Below are positions 28,785-47,369 of a stretch of DNA of 64,000 bases, piece after piece (the first letter of the stretch is position 1; each line of letters starts with the position of its first letter). The DNA is from Harmonia axyridis (lineage: Eukaryota; Arthropoda; Insecta; Coleoptera; Coccinellidae): NCBI RefSeq assembly GCF_914767665.1, contig NC_059501.1, forward strand, positions 31,286,501 to 31,350,500, written 5' to 3'. The notes beneath the pieces were generated by a model. The model was not told the origin of the DNA. It saw only the letters and a program-made list of their open reading frames with translations, and did not search any database. The position numbers and the translations under genes were made by a program.

Positions 28785-28915
28785 TTTCAATATCAAGTCA
28801 AATACTTGATAAATAAATACTTGAGTTGATATTGAAAAATTACTACTTGACTTGAACTTGAATAAATATCAAGTCAAGCCCAAGTCAACTAGCTTAAATA
28901 TCAAGTCAAGCCGTA
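28785..28915. repeat. CAAGTCAA-rich simple repeat block
   Basis: Variants of TATCAAGTCAAG and ACTTGA recur irregularly on both strands. The block fills the gap between the mariner/Tc1 element and the second copy of its 3' end. Confidence 0.5.
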
Positions 28916-28966
28916 AATCCCTAACGACAACGGAAAATCCTAGAAACTTGAAATTTCCATGGTGTT

Positions 28967-29067
28967 GTGTGCACAAGATTATCTTGCGGATAAATAAAAT
29001 TCATCTCAATCGAATAATCCATCGTTGTTTTATTGCAATTTAAAGTTCTATAGCTCTAAAAAAACAA
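28967..29067 (+). mobile_element. Second copy of the mariner/Tc1 3' end
   Basis: Matches 28675-28774 closely, including AATAATCCATCGTTGTTTTA and TTGCAATTTAAAG followed by TATAGCTCTAAAAAAA. Only the 3' terminal 100 bp are present, about 190 bp after the first copy and in the same orientation. Confidence 0.7.
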
Positions 29068-29697
29068 CCAACAACAAATATTGTTGAGGTATAAGAAATA
29101 TAAATGTATGAACTGAAAAGTCTCCTCCTGTACCTCTCTTTTAGTGAATTCGAGCAGATGTCCGAATTCGATTTGAAAAAATTTAATTGCATCTTCAATG
29201 CCAAAAAAGTTATTGAACTTGGTGCACCTGCATAACAACCATGGTTACATGAAAAAAAAAAGTAACGCTCTATGGCCGAGTAATTTTTAAGTTTTGAACA
29301 CATAAGTAATTACATAGTCGGGTCTGGATAAAAACCAATGTTCTCAATGATCTCTCAGAGAGTGTCATCTCACCAGGAATAAATGTGTCAATGTTTGAAA
29401 TGGCTAGAAATTCTGAATTCTATCGAATAGTCTAAGAGCCAGTGGACGACAGACCACATATATTCTAGGAAAGCCTAAATTTCCTCAGTGAGTCTTTTCT
29501 ACCTACCGACCATTAAATGGGAGCTAGCTAAGCGCAGTTGCGATGGCCTCAGCTACAATTAAGAGCGAAAGGTATGAAAATTTGATGAACTAAAAAAGTA
29601 TTTTAGGAGAGCTGCCGTTTGGATATGTCAAAATACACTCTTATAGCTATTCAAAAATGAAACGGCAGACGGTGGTGAAGTGGTGGCAGAAATTTTC

Positions 29698-29875
29698 TAA
29701 AAAAAAAAAAATTTTTTTTTTCAAAAGTATTTTAGGAAACTTGGAATTCATATATATTATTTTTTGGAGTTTCAGAAGTTTAAACTTCTGAAGGCAGACA
29801 GGTACGTCGGTTACTTGGACCTGAGAGACAGTTAAATCTTTCTCCCCCGCGAGTATAATAAAGTCCTATAAAGTA
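29698..29875 (+). mobile_element. R4/Dong-like element 3'-end fragment
   Basis: Shares TTTTCAAAAGTATTTTAGGA, AGTTTCAGAAG, GGTACGTCGGTT and CGAGTATAA, in order, with the minus strand of 9720-9560, the 3' end of the R4/Dong-like element. It is a 5'-truncated second copy, as expected from target-primed reverse transcription. The flanks 29071-29697 and 29876-30689 show nothing recognisable. Confidence 0.6.
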
Positions 29876-30689
29876 AAGAAAAATTTTTCGAAAATTCGAA
29901 AATATTCATTGAATGAATTTCTCATAGTTTCAAATCCTCACAAATTAATTAATGGTCAATTTATCATTGCCTGCTTCGCTAGATGAGCAATCAACTGTTT
30001 CATGAAACTATGTTTCACTTATTCAAATTTTTTCATTCAGATTTTTCTCCTTATGAAGTGTTTTGTGTTCACAGTAGATATAACATTATGATGAAGTTGT
30101 AGTGACCACACCCTGTATTTTTACTCTTTGTCTCTGTATGCTTGTTTTTATCAATATTACTCGAAAAAATTTAATTATGCGGCTTAATTCACTTGACCCC
30201 ATCAAAGGTTTCACGATTAATTCCACTCGTATTTTTACACATAAAATATTATCTTCTTTAGCTGTCTGAATGAATTCTCAGAAATGAAAAATCACCGGCT
30301 TATCTTGACTAAAATATCACTTCAATTCAATCATATTTTGCAAAATCATTAAATACGAGTATCAATGGACCATTGTTCGGATTCAACAATAAGTCTCCAA
30401 CTGTGGTTTATTATTTTGTATGAATTCTCGGAACCATTCGAGAAAAAAGGTTGAAAATTCAATTCTACATCTACAACGAGCTTTTTATTTTTTTCAATAT
30501 TTTTATTGAATTTTTTATATTTCTGGTGACGCTATCACTATTGAAATTTATAAGAAACTTTAGAATATTATTTTTCAAATAAATATCATCCCCTTCGCAT
30601 TCGTAGTTCTGGAATTATCAGGAAAACGAAATTTTGAACAGCCATCTTTAGGGAACTCAAACTCATTCATCTCATTTACGAACTTCATT

Positions 30690-31520
30690 TGATTTATTCA
30701 CTATAATGGTCACGAGGCTTTATTGTAAGAAACTGGTTATACATTTATGATTTGAAGTATTTTCCATCAATACTTTCACCCATCTTTCGGGTAGCGTATG
30801 AATCCCGCATTGAAAAAACTGGTCATCTTTCGAAAAGATCCACGAGTCGATCCAATTTTTACTTCTTCATAAGACTGCTCAGCCAGGCCGTGTGCCATTG
30901 ATCGAAACAAGTGATAGTCCGAGGAAGCAAGGTAAGGAAAATACGGCAGTTGGGGTAGGACCAACTTCAACTTTTCTAAGTATGTCTTGACTACTTTCGC
31001 AACATGGAGTCGAGCATTGTCATGCTATAAAATCACTTTATCATGTCTCTCGTTGTAATGCGGCCTTGTTGAAATGGCTTGTTGCGCCACCTCCAATGAT
31101 CCTGGCAATTCTTGTTGCGTTTGACACGAATCTTGATCAAGTAATGTCTCCAATTCTGCATCTTTGAAAACCTTCTCTCTTCCACCACCATGCTGGTCTT
31201 CGACGTCAAAATCACCGTTCTTGAAGCGTTGAAACCACTCTCAACGTTCTTTCACTAATAGCAGCCTCACCATAGGTATTTGAGAGCATTCGATGAGCCT
31301 CAGTCGCAGATTTCTTCATATTGAAGCAGAAATTAAAACATCCCGTAAATGACGAAATTTGACTCGTAAACTGACATGTTTATTCTAGAATAATTTCATG
31401 ATGCAGACACAAATCGAGTAATATTTCGATGGCGTTATGTTTACAAATACCTAAGCATATTGTATGACATGACATCTACGATCTTTTTATTTCGACTACC
31501 TCTTACCGCTACAGCTGGAA
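30690..31520 (-). mobile_element. mariner element copy 2 (irritans-like), decayed
   Basis: On the minus strand the 5' leader (31500-31380) matches the leader of copy 1, including GTATTTGTAAACATAA and GTGTCTGCATCAT. The frames then give KKSATEAHRML, SNTYGEAAISERT and FDVEDQHGGGRE, then a QEL-like segment, and the SDYHLFRSMAHGLA block near 30880. The 3' terminal repeat is lost. Several frameshifts are present. It lies between genes B and C. Confidence 0.75.
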
Positions 31521-31688
31521 TCAAATTCTAACTCAACATTTGGGATTTTCAAAGAAGTTGGCATTGGTCAGTATTCTAGCACATTTTAACGCCTAACTTC
31601 ACTTAACCTAGATTTTAGCAAGGAATTATGTTTATATGTTTTTTATTCTTGTATTATCGCTTCAAAACATCTAATTTTAATTTAAGTT

Positions 31689-31986
31689 CTATTTTCAGGT
31701 TAGAATATTAACTTCAATATTATTGCACATAGGTAGGAGAAGTCCATTTGGGGATTTCTTATTCATCACTGATTTGTCATCCTGCTCACTCTTTTTTCAT
31801 TGATGATTGATGAAAGAATACCAGCACATGAAAATAAGATGATATTGTTGCTGATATTTTTTCATCAATAATCAATGAAAAAAGAGTGAGCAGGATGATA
31901 AATCAGTGATGAATAAGAAATCCCCAAATGGATTTCTCGTACCTATGTGCAATAATATTGAAGTAATATTTTAACCTGAAACTATA
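31689..31986. repeat. Near-perfect hairpin element
   Basis: The left arm (31689-31815) and right arm (31855-31986) are almost exact inverted copies of about 127 nt, sharing TATTGCACATAGGTA, CCATTTGGGGATTTCTTATT and CATCCTGCTCACTC. The spacer is only about 40 nt. It is a small foldback MITE between the mariner copy and gene C. Confidence 0.8.
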
Positions 31987-32762
31987 GTTTTCATAAACCC
32001 GATATAATATAAATAATAATATAAATATAATAGATCATTTAGGAATGGTGGAATCTGAAAAAAAAACAATAAACGTGCTCTACTGAATTCCAATGATTTA
32101 ACATTAAACTATATGAATTGAATACCGGTTTCAGATTTTTCAGCTGAGTTTCATCTTTATAAAGCGCTTGCACATTTTGTTTTTTTTTCTTTAAGATGAT
32201 TGAGTAAAACAATCGAATGATGCGGATGAACCATTATTCTAAATCCGAATGCGCCCACTCCCAACACTAGTTAACTTGATAGAAAAAATCATTAGTGATA
32301 TTGAAAAATTAATTAATACCTACATTTTTTAGGAATTCGGATTTCTTGGAAAAAGTAGAAAATGTCACCCCACTGCAAGAGAGGGCTCTGGATACACTTG
32401 TGTAATACTCTATTTTCATACAAGTGTTCTGTGAGTTAATGGAAGTACCCATATAGTGTAAAACATAGAGTTTGCTTGATATAATTATCACCTTTCAATA
32501 TACATAAAAATCATTATTTTTTAGAGGCTTCCACATTTCAAAAGAGCACAAATATTTATTGATAGGTTGATAGTTATTTAATCAATTCTTCACATTGATA
32601 AAAAAAAGAAAACAAATTCTCGTAAAATTTAAAAGATCAATTCCATTGACGAATAATCTAGGATTTCCAGAAAATCGGTTAAACGTGGCAACGCCCCGAA
32701 ATTCACTTCGAGTATCTGTTCCCACAGAAAAACTTGATATATTGAATCCGACGGAATCCTCT

Positions 32763-32806
32763 ATATATTTGAATAGCTCAAATAAACATTAGTGATACTA
32801 TCAGTA
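32763..32806 (+). promoter_or_regulatory. Possible core promoter of gene C
   Basis: A TATATATTT box (32763) is followed by an arthropod initiator-like TCAGT (32801), about 95 nt upstream of the ATG. The TATA-to-initiator distance is about 40 nt, longer than the usual 30, so the assignment is weak. Confidence 0.2.
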
Positions 32807-32898
32807 GCATATCAAGTTTTCAGTGTTTGGTGAAAACATAACATAAATAATAATTGCCTTGTGAAACGTTTCAAGTTAGTGACAATAACGGAATAAAA

Positions 32899-40736
<7,838 letters not shown>

Positions 40737-41198
40737 GACAAATATATCTGTGAATGAAGTAATCAGTTTTTTTTTTGCGGGAGATTTATCTATATCATTA
40801 TCATTAATCTATATTGAGAAATGAGATACAGGGTGATTCACCGTGATAGATTATTAGACGTTTATGGAAAACTTATCATAATTTTGTTCTGAAAATTTGT
40901 ATGTTGGGGTTTGAGACAATGATCTTTCTCTCTAAAATATTTTCAGATCTTTACAACATACTACTACTTCCTTATTTCAAATAGCACACCCAATATATTA
41001 TTGCATCATTAGATAGTTTTTTTATGACAATTTCAGCAATAAGCCAAACTTCGGGTAAAAACTCAACGGTTGATGAGTGAATGAAGACTCGCTTTGAATA
41101 TTTCTGCTGAAAATTTTTTTTTTCGAATAAACCTTTTTCATTTTCGATTCTACAAATACGTTGTATTATAAGACTGTTTGCAGTTTGGATAAACAATG
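40737..41198. other. 3' flank of gene C
   Basis: AT-rich 3' flank. ATACAGGGTGATTCACC near 40827 looks like a lone element terminus. No gene was seen. Confidence 0.35.
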
Positions 41199-42783
41199 TA
41201 CAGGGTGGGCAAATTTCGATGTTTTAGCACTACAACTTTTAAATCAAAGGAGATAGACAAAATCTGATACCCCATTCTCGGTTTTTTTTTCTGAGAAACT
41301 AAACTAACAAGGGTAGTATTCATTTTTGGCCACCTTCTTTTGTTTTCGAGTTATAAGCGAAAATTGGCAAAATGGCGATATCGAAAAACATTTATATCTC
41401 CGCTAATACTGATGATAGAGCTCTGAAATTGAAACATTATACAGGCACTTTTTCACGTAAAATCCAGTGGCGAGCTCGTCTTTCCAAAAGGGTTTTTTAT
41501 TACGAACCTATGACCCAAACTTATGTTTTTTCAAATGGGAACACTACATTTCTGTGCCATTTATTGAAAGCTTATTTTTTTCTGATTTTAAAAATATATA
41601 ACATCGTATGGTTTGTATTTAAAAAAACAACAGAAAATGGTCAAAAACCTTTTTTTATCTAAGAGTCCCAATATTTCTATGGTTTCAACTGTTGATGAGC
41701 ACAGAAAAATTGAGCTTTCTATAACAAGAGTAGTGTCCTGTCGTCAATCTGATTATTTCTATGCTTTTTACTCATTTCTACAAAATTCGAATGTAGATAT
41801 ATTTCATAAAAATAGTTTCGAAAATATAAATGAACTCAGAGAAATTTTCCTAGGTTGCTTGAACACAGTTTCCAATATTCATCTATTGAATTCGGTGCGA
41901 AATATCGAGAAGATGTGTCGACTGTGCACTGTTGTCATTATTAGGTTAAATATTATTTCTTGTTTATTCCCTTCCTAATTACGAGTATATTGTTGAGTTC
42001 AATCATATATGCGTTGTTTCATATGCTATTTAAAATTGATTGGTACTTGTGCGTATTCATTCTGGAGTATTATAAAAACAATCTTCTGATACATCCATCT
42101 CATTACAACTCTTTCGATTGAAACATTCGATCTTGTGGATCTTTTCGTTATTTTCAATTCAATTTTTAGATAAAAATTTATTAAACATATCTAGATTCGA
42201 ATTTCGTAGAAATTAGTGAAAAGCATAAAAATTATCAGATTGACGGAAGGACACTGCTCTTGTTATAGAAAGCTCAATTTTTCTGTGCTCATCAACAGTT
42301 GAAACCATAGAAATGTTGGGACTCTTAGATAAAAAAAGGTTTTTGACCATTTTCTCTTATTTATATCAACACAAACCATACGATGTGATATATTTTTGAA
42401 TTCAGGAAAAATTGAGCTTTCAAAAAATGGCACACAAATCTAGTATTCCCATTTGAAAAAACATAACTTTGGGTCGTAGCTTCGTAATTAAAGACCCTTT
42501 CGAAAAGACAAGCACGCCACTGGATTCTACGTAAAATGTGCATGTATAATGGTTTCAATTTCAGTGCTCTACCATCAGTATTAGCGGAGATATAAATGTT
42601 TTTCGATATCGCCATTTTTCCAATTTTCGCTTATAACTCTAAAACAAAAGAAGGTGGCGAAAAATGAATACTACTCTTGTTAGTTTCTCAGAAAAAGAGA
42701 TCGAGAATGGGGTATCAGATTTTGTCTATCCCCTCTGGTTTAAAAGTTGTAGTGCTAAAACATCGAAATTTGCCCACCCTGTA
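41199..42783. mobile_element. Large foldback element downstream of gene C
   Basis: The left arm (41199-41820) and right arm (about 42160-42783) are inverted copies of about 620 nt around a spacer of about 340 nt. Ends: TACAGGGTGGGCAAATTTCG and its complement. Shared interior blocks include TGGCGATATCGAAAAACATT, CAACTGTTGATGAGCACAGA and TATAACAAGAG. Open frames inside are mirror shadows of the arms with no known product. A single-arm fragment occurs at 38110-38245. Confidence 0.85.
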
Positions 42784-42949
42784 CAGTTAATAAGAAGATC
42801 ATGAACTTGGACAACTCAAATTCATCAAAACTCATGATTTCCAAATTAGAACCTTTATTTTTTATTATTTCAGTCAATTCTACGTACAAATTTAGTAGGG
42901 GTTACTCGAGCAAACCCTATACCTAAAATTAATACTCTAATAGTTATCG

Positions 42950-44460
42950 AGGAAGAACTTTGAATGAGGAAAAACCTCAATTCCTAAATGTGTGGCGTAG
43001 TCTATGACTTCCGGAAAACAAGGAAAGAAACTAAAATACGATGTTTGGATAACAAAATTCAAACATCTGATGTAAAATATCTGGTAATAACACAAGATAG
43101 TAGGCATATGTGGAAGAAGCGCATTGAGGTTATTGCTAACAAAGCAACAAAGGCCTTGATGACTGTCTGTCTGGTAAAACTTGGGAATGTAACCCACAAA
43201 TACTGCGGTGAATGTACGTCATGATAACCTCTGGGGCAACAGTCTGGCATGACAGAGCAAGTCAGAACAGCAAGAGGAAGCCCTTGATACAATACATAGG
43301 TTAGCCTGTGCTTGTATCACTGGAGCTATGAGAACGAGTCCAACTAGTGCAATAGAGATCATTGCAGATCTCATCTTGTGATAGAGAGTGGTCTATTAGG
43401 CCACTCTAAGACTATCCAGGGAAGGAACCGGCAAAGAGTGAATTAGGAATCAGAGAGTCTTGTCCTCTCTGACTATTCACTTATTATCAGCGAATGTTCC
43501 CAGTGACAAGATGATAAAGAAAATTAGCATCGAGAAAACCTTCATTGCGATACTAATCAGAGAAGACGATTTGGAAAGGGAGTCCACAATCCCATTCCTC
43601 AAGAAGAATACCATTAAATGGTACACATATGGTTCCAATACCACGACGGAAACTGGCGCTGGATTATTCGGGATTGGCACCAAATACTCACTATCGTCTG
43701 GCCGCTATCTGAGTATCTTTCAGGCAAATACTTGCAATAGAAAGATGTGTGAACAACCTAGCAATTGTGATATAGCGATATATTCTCATAGTCAGGTTGC
43801 AATCGAAGCACTGAGCTCACATATCATCGATTCTAAGGTGGTATTGAAGTGCCGAAGAAAACGCAATGAAATAGGTAAGAATGACAAGGTCTAGTCTAGA
43901 TTCCTAACCACTCAGGAATCAGAGGAAAAGAAGAGCCAACACACTTGCAAGAAAAGGACGCAAACTCCTTTCACCTTCCTGTGGTATAGGCAAATATACC
44001 TACCAGAAAGAGTATCAGGAGAAGAAAAAAACCGAATGAGAAACACTCTGGCGAAATCTTCCTGGGTAGAATCATTCCAGAAAGTTTCTTCGAAACTTTG
44101 AGACTGCGAAATCCAAGAAGTACCTGAATCTTAGCAAAAAACCTCCTTACTGGATTCCCCACAAGGCATTGTCACCTTACGAAACACCTCATGAGTTTCT
44201 GTAGGGAGGAGGAAGCAACTCCGGACCACCTGGTGATTGAAAGCCCTGCCATCCCTAGCCATCGCAGAATCTGCTTTGGACACTAACTAGTAGAAGTGAG
44301 GAATTGGCCTCCTTGAAGCCTTTCCAGATGATTGAGTTCATTGGAACTCTGGATTTGGAAGGCGAGCTGTAGATCACGTTATGGAGAGAATAGCTCTGAT
44401 GCGGGGTACAATAGACCATTAGGTCGCAGTGAAACGGAACCTCCTTAATTAAATCTTAAA
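42950..44460 (+). mobile_element. Jockey-like non-LTR retrotransposon 3' half, decayed
   Basis: Frames in order: end of reverse transcriptase (VKYLVITQDSRHMWKK, NKATKALMT, LACACITGAMRTSPTSAIE); RNase H start WYTYGSNTTTETGAGLFG (the catalytic-Asp position of YTDGS is now Tyr); SHSQVAIEALSSHIIDSK (DSQAALKAL type); then a Cys-rich tail with PDHLVIESPAIPSHRRICFG. The 3' end near 44400 reads GGGTACAATAGACCATTAGG, typical of these elements. Stops in all frames show that it is dead. Confidence 0.75.
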
Positions 44461-44510
44461 TCTTAATCTTTCTATTTCGAACCATCCTCCCAAGCTGATA
44501 CAATTCGAAT

Positions 44511-44725
44511 CAGTGGCGTACCCAGATATAAGCATTGGGGGGATAAAGAGTTATAAACGAAAAACATATTGGTTATTCGTTTCCAATTTTCTTTGAATTT
44601 TCTTAAAATTGATTTTCACCTGTCGAAGTGTCACCTGCTTTATTCAAACGTGAAAAACTGAAAGATTCGCCTGCATCAATGTTCCTTCTCTTGAAGAAGC
44701 TTTCCAAAGAAGTTTGCTTACTCAT
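44511..44725 (-). mobile_element. Possible hAT-like element remnant, transposase N-terminus
   Basis: A 40-codon minus-strand frame (44725-44603) starts MSKQTSLESFFKRRN, resembling N-termini of ZMYM/THAP0-type hAT transposases. The nearby sequence CAGTGGCGTACCCAG (44511) resembles ends of such elements. The other end was not found, so this is tentative. Confidence 0.35.
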
Positions 44726-44928
44726 AATAAGATTTTGATTAGTTTTGCAAAAAAAAATAAAAAAAGTTAAACATAAAATATAATAGAAAAATTTCATCTC
44801 ATCCACCTCAAACTAATCAACAGAATATACTTAACCTAATGACCTATCTATGTGGTTGAGGATGTTAACGCAGTAAGTAATGGAATCTAATGTGCCAACA
44901 AAAAAATACTTTTCGACAAAGGGATAAT

Positions 44929-47369
44929 CTATACTATATTAAACTCGTAAGCGCTCCTCCCACCGAAAATCGAACGATTTTGGACCGATTTTGCGGTCGA
45001 GTGTTCTCGGCTCTGGGAGAGATACGAGAAAAACTAAAAGTACGGAAAGAAAGAGAAAATGTCGAATTAACTAACGCGGATATTCCCGTTTCCCGATTTT
45101 TCGGGATTACCTGGGAATGAACGGATAAAGTTTGGGAAATTTCCCGACGAATTTCCAGATTCACGTCGACGTGAACGACCAATAGGAAAATACTACGATG
45201 TCCTTGGGTAGCAACGGGCCTAGCAACGTCCGCGGCAATTGACGTTTCTAGAATATTTCTAATTGTCGATCGAACCGGAAATAATGATCAATTCAGTTAA
45301 TTATATCGATTCAATTACAGAAATTCCATATTTGACTAAAATATCGATACTAAATATGCCCCGATGGATGCTTTTCGAATTTTAGAAGCTGCAATAAGTC
45401 AATACTTGGACAGAAGACGACAAATGTCAAAATTTATTCATGCCGTGATTTCTTTCCATAATTATGATATAAATACGAAACGTCAGATGATATTCGACTA
45501 GAAACATTGAAATTTGGACGAATTCAGAGGGAAAATTCAAGAAACGATGATTCAGATTCGATTCAGATCCGTTTTTCGAGGTATATTTGATGATATTTTC
45601 AAACAGAATCATTTTGTGGCAGTCGAATACATTGGTTTGCTGAAGCTTCTATAGGAGTCATTTTGGTTATTTGAAGTGTTTTCAACGAGATATTCAAGCA
45701 AATAATGAACGGGAATGGTAGGAAACGTCCTTTTCTGATGGTATTTTTGCATTTTGTTGAGATTTTCATGGAAATTGGTGAAATCTTATAGCATTCCGTT
45801 TCATGTGAGTTGTCAAGGAGAGACTTGAATTTTTCATATAGGACTTATAAATCGGTAGGTACAGATATAAATATTCGATTTCCTTCATATCTAACGGTTT
45901 TTTAGACGAAAATCATGAAAATTATTCATATTTATAGAATCTCTGAGACCTGTGATTTTGATGATTCCCTATAAGTAGCACAAATGCACAAAATTACGCA
46001 ATGCCATTCTGGCCGGGTGGTTAAGGATGCGGTCGAATGATATGAAGCCTCTATGGGCTGCAAGTTCAAATCTCGCTGCTGGTTGAAATTTTTTTCTTAT
46101 TTTTTCGCCACTTATTAATTTTTATATTATTTGGCAGTGAATACTTTGGAATAGTGAAATGGATCAAATGAAGTCAATGATGATTTTAAAATAATAGGGA
46201 TTCCCACATTCCCATTTCATACAGGGGGTACAATTTTCAAGCGTCAATTATACATTTCTGGAAAATCGAGACCTTATAAATCTGAAAATTGGAATTAGTG
46301 CTTCAGGTTAGTTTTCTTTTGCATAATTTGCGAAGATATACATGCGATGAATATTTTTTATACAGAGTGCACAATTTCCGAGTTCCAATTGGACGACTCT
46401 GAATAACTGAAACCTGTTGAAATCTGATTGTTGAGATCTTAGATCCAGGTTATTTTTTTTACATAATTCTTGGAGGTATACACTGAGTGGTTGACGATTT
46501 CATACAGGGTGTATTATTTTTGAGTGGCAATAAGACATTTATGCAAAATTGTAACCTATTGAAACATCGGATTATCAGCTTAAGGTTATTCTTCTTTTGC
46601 ATAATTTGTGAGAAAATATATAATAATTGATTTAAAATTATATAGGGTGTATAAAATTGGGATACCAATTTGATATTTTTGGAAAAATAGGCAACCTGAA
46701 ATCTATAAATTTGGATAACAGACAGCTTTAGGTTAGTCTTCTTTCTTTTACATAATTCGCGAAAATAAGTATGAATGAAGTTAATACAGTGTGTACAATT
46801 TAGAATGTCCCAATTAGACATTCCTGAAGAATTCATTCCGCATGGAATTCGAAAATTGGTTTCATAGCATTTGCTTTTTCTGCCATCTTGAAGGTATTCG
46901 ATTAACGAGTCGGGCATGTCCATTGGTGTTTTTGGTTCCTTTTTTGTGTTTCAACAATAACTTCATATACAGGATGTTTCATGTCGACTTGATCATAATT
47001 ATTCCTCAAATTACATACAGACTGTGCGTTGCTAACGCGTATTTATGGAATTACTGAAACCTTTGAGTCTCGCTGTATATTAGTCCGATATCGATAATAC
47101 AGGAGGTATGCAGTATTTGAATGAATTTTATATAGGGTGTACATCTAGATCTGTGGCCAATGCAGATCTATGGACAATGTGGATCTATGGACAAAGAGGA
47201 TCTATGGGCTATGTAGATCTACCTACAAGGTGTATCTACGGGCAAAGCGGATCTGTGGGCAACATTGATCTACCTACAAGGTAGATCTATGAGCAACATT
47301 GATCTACCTACCTATTGATCTATGGGCTACATTGATCTACCTACAAGGTAGATCTACGGCGCGTACTAG
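44929..47369 (+). repeat. Array unit 1 (2441 bp, long form)
   Basis: The 5' block (about 44929-45295) is shared with all units and is GC-richer than its surroundings, with CCACCGAAAATCGAACGATT and GTAGCAACGGGCCTAGCAAC. A divergent middle follows, then a tRNA-like block (46003-46082). Next come about six subrepeats of roughly 140 bp beginning TATACAGGGTGTACAATTT (46221, 46360, 46502, 46641, 46785 and on), then GATCTA-type hairpin repeats (47150-47365) and CTAG. It has extra 3' material that units 2-4 lack. Confidence 0.75.
46003..46082 (+). repeat. tRNA-like block of unit 1
   Basis: TGGCCGGGTGGTTAAGG matches the internal A box of Leu/Ser-type tRNAs. AAGTTCAAATCTC, about 37 nt further on, resembles a B box with the T loop TTCAAAT. 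A run of T follows. The acceptor ends do not pair, so this is not a functional tRNA gene; a tRNA-derived pol III promoter is more likely. Confidence 0.5.

Noticed and set aside
32854..32898. Longer N-terminus for gene C starting at a TTG codon
   Set aside because: Nuclear insect genes start at ATG. The ATG at 32899 is the first in frame and aligns with the gene B start.
41372..42615. Pair of open frames of about 90 codons starting MAISKNIYISANTD on opposite strands
   Set aside because: They are mirror images from the two arms of the foldback element and show no known domain.
46003..46082. Functional tRNA-Leu or tRNA-Ser gene
   Set aside because: The A and B boxes are recognisable, but the acceptor stem does not pair and the anticodon arm is not convincing.
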